From Devosia sp. (lineage in GTDB: Bacteria; Pseudomonadota; Alphaproteobacteria; Rhizobiales; Devosiaceae), in contig NZ_JAQGJM010000024.1 of NCBI RefSeq assembly GCF_028290625.1, positions 1 to 64,000 on the forward strand: 64,000 nucleotides of DNA. Direction: 5' to 3'. Shown piece by piece: positions 56,546 through 64,000 of the stretch. The notes beneath the pieces are model-generated. The model was given only the letters and a program-made list of their open reading frames with translations. It was not told the DNA's origin and did no database searches. The first letter of the stretch is position 1, and every line of letters begins with the position of its first letter. Position numbers and translations under genes: made by a program.

Positions 56546-58140
56546 TGTGGGGAAATACCTTCCTGGGCCGTGATGTAGCAGCTCTCGGCGATGGCGGCCT
56601 TGGAGATGGCCTCGCCTTCAAGCGTAGCGACGACGCGGCCGCGCGACAGGACCAGCACCCGGTCGCAAATGGCCGCCAATTGTTCGTGATCGGAGCTGGC
56701 GCAGACGATCGCCGCGCCCTGCCCGGCCATGGTGCGGATTTCGCCGAACACCTGTTCGCGCGCACCAACGTCGACGCCCTGCGTCGGCTCGTCGAGCAGC
56801 ACCAGCTTGGGCTGCATCTGAAACCATTTCGACAGCACTACCTTCTGCTGGTTGCCGCCCGACAGAGCGCTCATCAGCGCATCCGGATTGCGTGGCCGAA
56901 CCTCGAGCGCGTCGTTCAGCTCGGTCGCGCGCTTGCGCATGGCGCCGCGATTGAGCCACAGCCCGCCGCCGAACTGGCCAAGGATGGGCAAGGTCACATT
57001 ATCGGTCACGCTCAGCGTCGGCACGATGCCGGCGGCGAGCCGGTCGCCGGGGATCAGCACGATACCGGCCTTGACCGATTTGTGCGGCGTCGCCGTCCGC
57101 AGCGGATGTTCGGCACCCTCCAGCGACAGGAAGCCGGCTTCCGCCGTGCTGGCCCCGAAGCACAGGTTGACCACGTCGTCATAACCCGAGCCGATCAGCC
57201 CCGTCAGCCCGACGACTTCGCCGGCCTTGACCGTCATGGAAAACTCCGCGACGGCGCGACCCTTGAGGCCGGAGACAATCACGGCCTCGGCGCCCAGATC
57301 GCGCTTGGGTGGGCGCATCGACGCCAGGTCGACCGAACGCCCCACGATCAGCTCGACGATTTCGGATTTCCTGGCGTCTTTCGTCACCAGTCGGCCCACC
57401 ACCTTGCCATCGCGCAATACCGTGATCCGGTCGGTGATCTCGCTGACCTCGTCGATATCGTGGGAGACAAAAATCACGCTGGCGCCTTCGGCAACGATGC
57501 CGCGCACCAGCGTGAACAGCTTGCGTACATCTTCGGCCGGCAGGAACGGGGTTGGCTCGTCGAGGATCAACAGTTGCGCGGTGGCCGATTTGGCCTGCTC
57601 CAACTGATCGAAGGCGCGCACGATGGCCAGCAACGCGCGCTCCAGCGGCGTCAACCGCTCGACCAGCGTCATGGGATCGAGCGACAGGCCCAGCCGGGCA
57701 AACAGCGCCAGCGCCCGCTTGGCCTGCTGGCGCCAGCCGATATACAAATGGGCTTCGGTGGCGTTTTCGCCCACCAGCAGGTTTTCCAGCACTGTCATCG
57801 ATGGCACCAGCGCCAGATGCTGGTGCACGAAGGCGATGCCGAGCTTGCGGAATTCGCCGGCCGAGAGCGGCAAGGCCACTTCCCGACCGCCCACAAACAG
57901 GCGCGCGCCGGTGTCGGGGGCGTGGAAGCCAGCCAAAATCTTGATCAGGGTCGACTTGCCCGAGCCGTTCTGGCCGAGCAGGCCATGCACTTCCCCGCGC
58001 CGGACGTCGAGCGTGACATCATCGAGCGCGCGGGCGCCGCCAAAATGCTTGGAGAGATGTTCGATCCGTAGCGCCAGGGCTGAGGGATCGGACGATCCCC
58101 CAGCCGGCTCAGTGTTGGATTTGGCTGCTAGAGCTTCCAT
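56542..58140 (-). CDS. ABC transporter ATP-binding protein, two domains (RbsA-like)
   Basis: 'KHFGGARALDDVTLDVRRGEVHGLLGQNGSGKSTLIKILAG', 'LSGGNQQKVVLSKWFQMQPKLVLLDEPTQGVDVGAREQVF'. Confidence 0.92.
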   Translation of the reverse strand: MEALAAKSNTEPAGGSSDPSALALRIEHLSKHFGGARALDDVTLDVRRGEVHGLLGQNGSGKSTLIKILAGFHAPDTGARLFVGGREVALPLSAGEFRKLGIAFVHQHLALVPSMTVLENLLVGENATEAHLYIGWRQQAKRALALFARLGLSLDPMTLVERLTPLERALLAIVRAFDQLEQAKSATAQLLILDEPTPFLPAEDVRKLFTLVRGIVAEGASVIFVSHDIDEVSEITDRITVLRDGKVVGRLVTKDARKSEIVELIVGRSVDLASMRPPKRDLGAEAVIVSGLKGRAVAEFSMTVKAGEVVGLTGLIGSGYDDVVNLCFGASTAEAGFLSLEGAEHPLRTATPHKSVKAGIVLIPGDRLAAGIVPTLSVTDNVTLPILGQFGGGLWLNRGAMRKRATELNDALEVRPRNPDALMSALSGGNQQKVVLSKWFQMQPKLVLLDEPTQGVDVGAREQVFGEIRTMAGQGAAIVCASSDHEQLAAICDRVLVLSRGRVVATLEGEAISKAAIAESCYITAQEGISPQ

Positions 58141-59228
58141 AGGTCCTTGTAACCTGCCAGGTATGCATCGCCATAGCCCTTGGAGGCTTCGGCCGGTGTG
58201 CCTGCGGTTGCGGCATTGTCGGCGTCAAAGATCAGCAGCGGGATCTTCGGATCGGTCACCTCGGGCAACCCGCACAGAATGCGCATCTGCGCATCGAGCA
58301 GGCCATAGGCGATCCAGTCGAGATTTTCGCCGAGATCCATTTCGACCTGACCGTTCTGAATCATGTCGAGCACGAAGGGCGTACCATTGAAGGTGGCGAT
58401 TTTGACGTGATCGGCGGCGCCGGTGATCTGCAGCGCCGGAACCACGAACTGGTTCATGCCGTCATAGATCGGGATGATGTAGTTCAGGGTCGGATCGGCA
58501 ATCACCGCCGACTGAACGGTCGGCTGGATTTTGCTCGCCCAATCGGGGATCGACATGTTCACGGTGGTGAACTTGCAATCGGGGCACTTGGCGAAGGCCT
58601 CGGTCAGGCCGGCAACCATGGAGTCGGTCGACAGCACTTCGTTGGTGACCAGCACCAGCGCATTGGTCTTGCCGCCGGTCTTGGCGATGGTCCAGTCGGC
58701 CAGCAACGCACCGGCTTCCTTATAGGCAATCGGGATCACGGCGCTGACACCGCCCGGCACGTCCTGGCCGAAGCCGCTGACATGGGAGGCGGTGACGATC
58801 GCGCCGGCGTCGCGCGCTGCCTTGATCTGAGGCACCAGCGAGCGCGGATCGGCCCCGGCCAGCAGGTCGATCAGGCTGACCTTGTTGGCAGCACCGTAGT
58901 CCAGGCCCTGGGCCCACTGGGTCGGCTGGCCCTGGTTTTCCCAGATCTTGAATTCGAAGCCGACGGTCTTGGCGATTTCGGCCATCGAGGCATTGATCGT
59001 CTGCAGGAACGGAACGGCGCTGGAACCGGGGATCGACATGATCGACTTGCCGGCCATGCAGGTTTTGGCGTCGAACGGTTCGCCCGCCGCCGTAAAAGTC
59101 GGAATAACGGTGTACTTGTCCAGATTGGCCTGTGCCGCGGCCACCGCATCCTGCGCGGAGGCGGCGCCTATCGTCACCATGCCAAAGGCGAGCCCTAGGC
59201 CCGCCAGCGTGAGTGCATTCCTTATCAT
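58128..59228 (-). CDS. ABC transporter substrate-binding protein (RbsB-like periplasmic binding protein)
   Basis: Signal peptide 'MIRNALTLAGLGLAFGMVTIGAASAQ'; 'IMSIPGSSAVPFLQTINASMAEIAKTVGFEFKIWENQGQPTQWAQGLDYG'. Confidence 0.88.
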   Translation of the reverse strand: MIRNALTLAGLGLAFGMVTIGAASAQDAVAAAQANLDKYTVIPTFTAAGEPFDAKTCMAGKSIMSIPGSSAVPFLQTINASMAEIAKTVGFEFKIWENQGQPTQWAQGLDYGAANKVSLIDLLAGADPRSLVPQIKAARDAGAIVTASHVSGFGQDVPGGVSAVIPIAYKEAGALLADWTIAKTGGKTNALVLVTNEVLSTDSMVAGLTEAFAKCPDCKFTTVNMSIPDWASKIQPTVQSAVIADPTLNYIIPIYDGMNQFVVPALQITGAADHVKIATFNGTPFVLDMIQNGQVEMDLGENLDWIAYGLLDAQMRILCGLPEVTDPKIPLLIFDADNAATAGTPAEASKGYGDAYLAGYKDLWKL

Positions 59229-59293
59229 TACGCTTCCCCTGTTCCCTGTCACGGCTGTGTGCGATCTTAATCGCCACCCGATTACAGTCACTA

Positions 59294-59301
59294 TGTATAC
59301 A
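59294..59301. promoter_or_regulatory. Candidate GntR/FCD-type operator TGTATACA
   Basis: Palindrome TGTATACA in the divergent hyu intergenic region, 66 bp upstream of the SBP start; matches the GntR core GT-N(2)-AC. Confidence 0.4.
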
Positions 59302-59619
59302 GAGTTCACGACGCACAACCGATTTTCGCAGATTCTGCACGAAGTTTTGCAGATTCTCGGCGCGCCACGGCGGCTCCGATGCTTAATAGCCAAGCTGCGC
59401 ATAATAAAGCATCATACCGCTCAAACAAGCAGCATTTAGCGGTGAATCCGGAGCCTCCTTGACCACAACGGGCATTTGTCAACGGATGCGGGCCCAATTG
59501 CCGGACCGCCGGCCTGTGGCCAAGCGGATAAATTCCACAGGGAAGTCTGCGGATAAATTATGGACTATGCATCCATAGTACCGTATCTCTGCTGAACACG
59601 GATCTGAGCGGAGACTGGA

Positions 59620-61698
59620 ATGAAGACCATTGGCGTGGACGTCGGCGGCACGTTTACCGACCTGGTGTTTTGCGACATGACCAACGGCGACATCGCCATC
59701 CACAAGGTCGCAACCACCCCGGATGACCCTTCCCGCGGCGTGATGACGGGCATCACCGAACTCTGCGCCGCCAGTGGCGTCGATCCGGCAAGCATCGACT
59801 ATGTTTTCCATGGCACTACGACCGCCACCAATGCGGTGCTGGAAAACAAAGGCGCCAAGGCCGGCATGATCACCAATGAGGGCTTCCGCGACATCATTCA
59901 CATCGCGCGCCACCAGCGTGTCGAGCACTATTCGATCATCCAGGAATTGCCCTGGCAGGCGCGCCCACTGGTCAAGCGCCAGCATCGCAAGACTGTCGGC
60001 GGGCGCCTGATCCCGCCCACGGGCGAAGAGTTGGTTCCGCTGGACCGCGATGCCGTCCGCCGCGCCGCCGAGGAGCTCAAGGCCGAGGGCGTCGAGTCGG
60101 TCGCCATCTGCTTCCTGTTCTCCTATCTCAACCCAGCGCACGAACTTGAGGCCAAGGCGATCGTCGAGGCGGTGATGCCCGACGCATTCGTCACCACATC
60201 GGCCTTCATCTCCCCGCAGTTCCGCGAATTCGAGCGCTTCACCACCGCCGCGCTGGCCGCCTTTATCGGCCCCAAGGTCGATCGCTATATCGACCATCTC
60301 GATACCGCGCTGAAGACCAATGGCGTGCATGGCGACCTGCGCATTATGGCCTCCAACGGCGGCGTCGCCACCACCAAGATGGTGGTCGAAAAGCCGACGC
60401 TGACCCTGCTGTCCGGCCTCGCCGCCGGTGTGCTCGGCGGCAAATGGATCGGTGACATCACCAACCGGCCGCGGCTGATCACCTTCGATATCGGTGGCAC
60501 CAGCGCCGATATCGGCATCATCGTCGATGGGGTGTTTGCCGAAACCGATGCGCGTTCGACCTCGATTGCCGGCTTCCCGCTGCTGATGCCGATGATCGAC
60601 ATTCACACTATCGGCGCCGGCGGCGGCTCGATCGCCCATGTCGACCGTGGCGGCGCCTTCCGCGTCGGTCCGCAATCGGCAGGTGCCGTGCCCGGTCCCG
60701 CCGCCTATGGCCACGGCGGCAAGGAGCCCACGGTGACCGACGCCAATCTGGTGCTTGGGCGCCTGGTCCCGCAGGACTTCCTGGGTGGCAGCATGAAGCT
60801 GGATGCCGAGGCAGCAACTGAAGTGGTCGGCGAACTGGCGCAGAAGCTGGGTCTATCGCTCAACGAGACCGCCGAGGGCATTCTCACCATCATCAATTCC
60901 AACATGGGCAACGCTATTCGCTCGCGCACCGTGCAGAAGGGCATCGATCCGCGCGGCTTCGCGCTAGTCGCCTTTGGTGGCGCGGGGCCGCTGCATGGCG
61001 TGGAAGTGGCCAAGATGCTCGGCATTCCCGAGGTCATTGTGCCGCCCTTCCCCGGCATTACTTCGGCCATGGGCCTGCTGACCACCGACCTCAAGTATGA
61101 CCTGACCCGGACGCAATTCCAGGTGTCGGGCGCCATCGACCTGACGCGCATCAACACTGACTGCGTCGCGATGGAAACCGAACTCTCGGCCCAGTTCGCG
61201 GCCGACAAGATTGCCAGTGCCGACGTGTCGTTCCAGCGCACCGGCGATCTTCGCTATGTCGGCCAGGGCTATGAGCTCAAGATCGCCTTCCCAGCCGGCG
61301 AGATCACCGAAGCGGGCATGGAAGAGGTTTTCGCGGCGTTCCACCGTGTCCACGCGGCCGAATATGGCCATGCCTTCCCTACCAGCCCGATCGAGATCGT
61401 CAACCTGCGCGTCAGCGGCATCGGCAAGATGCCCAAGATCACCAAGCTCAAGCCCCCGGCAGGCGGTTCGCTGGCCGAGGCGCTGGTGCACACCCGCCCC
61501 AGCGTGTTCCGCATCGATGGCACCTTGCAGACCTTCGACACGCCCGTCTATCACCGCGAGAAACTGCCCCTGGGCGAGCGCTTCAATGGTCCCGCCATCA
61601 TCCTGCAGAAGGATTCCACGACCGTCATGACGCCCTATTGCAGCGCCGTGGTCGATCCGTCGGGCTCCATCCTCATCACGCTGGGAGACAGCAAATGA
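59620..61698 (+). CDS. hyuA: Hydantoinase/oxoprolinase family protein, subunit A
   Basis: 'TIGVDVGGTFTDLVFCDM', 'VFHGTTTATNAVLENKGAKAGMITNEGFRDIIHIARHQR', 'TFDIGGTSADIGII', 'IHTIGAGGGSIAHVDRGGAFRVGPQSAGAVPGPAAYG'. Confidence 0.93.
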   Translation: MKTIGVDVGGTFTDLVFCDMTNGDIAIHKVATTPDDPSRGVMTGITELCAASGVDPASIDYVFHGTTTATNAVLENKGAKAGMITNEGFRDIIHIARHQRVEHYSIIQELPWQARPLVKRQHRKTVGGRLIPPTGEELVPLDRDAVRRAAEELKAEGVESVAICFLFSYLNPAHELEAKAIVEAVMPDAFVTTSAFISPQFREFERFTTAALAAFIGPKVDRYIDHLDTALKTNGVHGDLRIMASNGGVATTKMVVEKPTLTLLSGLAAGVLGGKWIGDITNRPRLITFDIGGTSADIGIIVDGVFAETDARSTSIAGFPLLMPMIDIHTIGAGGGSIAHVDRGGAFRVGPQSAGAVPGPAAYGHGGKEPTVTDANLVLGRLVPQDFLGGSMKLDAEAATEVVGELAQKLGLSLNETAEGILTIINSNMGNAIRSRTVQKGIDPRGFALVAFGGAGPLHGVEVAKMLGIPEVIVPPFPGITSAMGLLTTDLKYDLTRTQFQVSGAIDLTRINTDCVAMETELSAQFAADKIASADVSFQRTGDLRYVGQGYELKIAFPAGEITEAGMEEVFAAFHRVHAAEYGHAFPTSPIEIVNLRVSGIGKMPKITKLKPPAGGSLAEALVHTRPSVFRIDGTLQTFDTPVYHREKLPLGERFNGPAIILQKDSTTVMTPYCSAVVDPSGSILITLGDSK

Positions 61699-63467
61699 CC
61701 GAGCAAACCGCAGCCGCCACCCGCGTCGATGCCGTCACCGGCGCCGTGATCCAGGGCGCGCTGGAGAACATCGCCATCGAGATGGGCCACAAGCTGATGC
61801 GCATGAGCTATTCCAGCATCATCCGCGAAAGCGAGGATTTCGGCACCGCGTTGACCGACGCCACCGGCCGCCAGATGTGCGAGTGCAAGATGAGCACGCC
61901 GCTGCAGTCGGGCCCGATCCCCGGTTATGTGCGCGGCATTCTCAAGCAGTTGAAGGCGCGCGGCCAAACGGTCCAGCCGGGCGACGTCATCATGCATAAC
62001 GACCCCTATGGCGGCGCCAGCCACGGCCCCGACGTGGGCTTTGCGGTGCCGGTATTCCTCGACAACCAGCTGATCGGCTGGTCCGTCACCACGGCGCACC
62101 ATCTCGATATCGGCGCCTCCACACCCGGCAGCACCGGCATCGTGGATGCCGTCGATACCTATGCCGAGGGCCTGCAATTCAAGGCCATTAAGGTGGTGGA
62201 AGCCGGCAAGCGCAATGAAGCGGTGTGGTCGATCCTGCGCGACAATATTCGCGCCTCGGCGCTGGTCGTGGGCGATATGGAAGCTCAGGTCCAGACGGCC
62301 CAGATCGGCGCCGAGCGGTTCCTGGCGCTGGTCAACCAATATAGCCTCAAGACCGTCATGGATGCCTTCGAGGACCTGCTGGATTATTCCGAACGTCTGA
62401 TGCGCACCGCGATCGCGGCCCTGCCCGATGGCGATTACGCAGCCACCACCTTCATCGACGGCTTCCTCGACGACGCCGATCCGACCCGCAAGGATTTGCC
62501 GATCGCCGTAACCCTCAAGGTGCGCGGCGATAGCCTGACGGTGGACCTCACAGGCACGGCCCCGCAATTGCCCGACCGGCCGATCAACATGCCGCTGGTC
62601 GGCACGGTCGATATTTCGATCTGGCTGACGCTGCGCTCGATCCTGCTGGATAGCGTGCTGTATGGCGCCATCCCCCAGAACGAGGGCCTGAGCCGTCCCA
62701 TCACCATTGTGGCCCCGCTCGGCAGCCTTGCCAATCCGATCTTCCCGGCGCCGGTGATCGCCCGCTTCTGCCCTGGCAATGCGCTGGCCGATACGGTGAT
62801 GAAGGCACTGGCCCAGGCGGTGCCCGAGCAGATTTCGGCCGGCATCGGCAATCTGCGCGTCGTCGCCTTTTCAGGCACCGAGGCCGGCAAGCAATGGGTG
62901 CATATGGAAATTCTCGAGGGCAGCTATGGCGGCCGTTTCGGCTCGGACGGCATGGACGCCGTCGATACGCTGTTTGCCAACACCCGCAACAATCCGATCG
63001 AGGATATCGAGTCCCACCTGCCCATCCGAGTGGACCGCTATGAACTGCGCGAAAATTCGATGGCCGCCGGCCGCACACGTGGCGGCATCGGTACGATCCG
63101 CGAGTTCACCTTCCTGTCCGACGGAGCCTTCTCGGTCGAGGGCGATGGCCACAAGTACAAGCCTTGGGGCTATGACGGCGGCGCCGATGGTTACAATGCC
63201 TCGTTGCGGCTGATCCACAAGGCCGGCGGCGAAACGCAACTGGCCTCCAAGGTGCCCTATCACAAGATCAAGGCGGGCGATCACCTGATCTCGCAGGGCC
63301 CGAGCGGCGGCGGCTATGGCAATCCGCGCGAGCGCGATCCGGCCTCGGTCGTCTCCGACGTGCTGGAAGGCTTCATTTCCCCTGAGATTGCGGCCAACGA
63401 ATATGGCGTGGTGATCATCAACGGCACGCTCGACACCACCGCAACCCAGGCCCGCCGCTCGGCCTAG
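61695..63467 (+). CDS. hyuB: Hydantoinase B/oxoprolinase family protein, subunit B
   Basis: 'MSYSSIIRESEDFGTALTDATGRQM', 'GDVIMHNDPYGGASHGPDVGFAVPVFLDNQLIGWSVTTAHHLDIG', 'GPSGGGYGNPRERDP'. Confidence 0.93.
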   Translation: MTEQTAAATRVDAVTGAVIQGALENIAIEMGHKLMRMSYSSIIRESEDFGTALTDATGRQMCECKMSTPLQSGPIPGYVRGILKQLKARGQTVQPGDVIMHNDPYGGASHGPDVGFAVPVFLDNQLIGWSVTTAHHLDIGASTPGSTGIVDAVDTYAEGLQFKAIKVVEAGKRNEAVWSILRDNIRASALVVGDMEAQVQTAQIGAERFLALVNQYSLKTVMDAFEDLLDYSERLMRTAIAALPDGDYAATTFIDGFLDDADPTRKDLPIAVTLKVRGDSLTVDLTGTAPQLPDRPINMPLVGTVDISIWLTLRSILLDSVLYGAIPQNEGLSRPITIVAPLGSLANPIFPAPVIARFCPGNALADTVMKALAQAVPEQISAGIGNLRVVAFSGTEAGKQWVHMEILEGSYGGRFGSDGMDAVDTLFANTRNNPIEDIESHLPIRVDRYELRENSMAAGRTRGGIGTIREFTFLSDGAFSVEGDGHKYKPWGYDGGADGYNASLRLIHKAGGETQLASKVPYHKIKAGDHLISQGPSGGGYGNPRERDPASVVSDVLEGFISPEIAANEYGVVIINGTLDTTATQARRSA

Positions 63468-63510
63468 AAACACTGATACCGGCTGTCGCCCTGCCCGGCG
63501 ACGCCGGGGT

Positions 63511-63536
63511 GGGGTCGCGCCCCAAGGCGCGGCCCC
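63511..63536. terminator. Bidirectional hairpin between convergent genes
   Basis: GGGGTCGCGCC-CCAA-GGCGCGGCCCC, 11-bp stem (one G.U), between hyuB end (63467) and SBP gene end (63538); no clear U-tract. Confidence 0.6.
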
Positions 63537-63537
63537 T

Positions 63538-64000
63538 TCACCCCTCGAGAAATTCCCGCCAGCGCCGCACCAGATAACTGTGCTCGTCCATGAAGGCGTT
63601 CCACACCCGCACCCGCGACATGCGCTCGAAATAGGAGCCGCCCTCGCGCACTTCGCCCGGCGCGATGGCGGCTGCGCCCGTCGGATCGGTCAGCGTGGTT
63701 TCGGCGGGCTTGCCGGCATACCAATAGTCCCATTCCGCAGCGCTCAAATGCGGGCGCACCAGATCGGGCAGCACGAAGTAATAGCCCTGCCGGGCCACGA
63801 TGGCCCCGCCTTTCCCGTTCATCCACCAGTTCAGATAGGCGTAAGCCGCGTCCAGTTGTTCGCCCTGGGCAGCCGAGGAAATGCACAAATCGACGTGCCA
63901 GCCGCGATAGCCTTCCTGCGGCACGGCGCAGATCACCGGGATGCCCTGGCGCCGCAACACGGCGATGGCGGGCGAAAACATCGATTGCAACACAGCTCCG
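63538..64000 (-). CDS. ABC transporter substrate-binding protein, PotD/spermidine-putrescine type, C-terminal part (runs off window)
   Basis: 'AAQGEQLDAAYAYLNWWMNGKGGAIVARQGYYFVLPDLVRPHLSAAEWDYWYAGKPA' typical of PotD-like C-termini; 5' end outside window. Confidence 0.7.
   Translation of the reverse strand, partial: GAVLQSMFSPAIAVLRRQGIPVICAVPQEGYRGWHVDLCISSAAQGEQLDAAYAYLNWWMNGKGGAIVARQGYYFVLPDLVRPHLSAAEWDYWYAGKPAETTLTDPTGAAAIAPGEVREGGSYFERMSRVRVWNAFMDEHSYLVRRWREFLEG

Overview
The window is a GC-rich alphaproteobacterial segment, probably Hyphomicrobiales (Devosia/rhizobial-like; taxon inferred only from style and gene content). It is dominated by solute uptake. I count seven ABC import systems: three Dpp-type with family-5 SBPs, three CUT1-type sugar systems, and one Rbs-type system; a PotD-like SBP fragment sits at the right edge. 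Several neighbouring enzymes point to cell-wall amino-sugar/muropeptide salvage: a divergent GH3/NagZ-like protein, an SH3b-NlpC/P60 (YkfC-like) protein, AnmK, an AmiE-like serine hydrolase, NanE, a BadF-type amino-sugar kinase, MurQ and a D-amino-acid dehydrogenase-like oxidoreductase. Other modules are: (i) a DUF2961 (GH172-type) protein with a Dpp-type importer and a divergent LacI regulator; (ii) a two-importer operon carrying an enolase-superfamily acid-sugar dehydratase-like enzyme and an unrecognised 630-aa cytosolic protein, the best candidate here for an undescribed catabolic system; (iii) a TetX-like flavin monooxygenase divergent from a MarR regulator; (iv) an ATP-dependent hydantoinase cluster (HyuA/HyuB/HyuC) with its own ABC importer. 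One tRNA-Gln(CUG) is present, next to a small scarred islet with a possible FRG-domain remnant. Non-coding structure includes hairpins just after the SBP gene in four ABC operons, several candidate operators, three composite palindromic intergenic repeats and three terminators. I saw no rRNA, CRISPR array or intact mobile element. All functional calls are from reading the translations, not from database searches.
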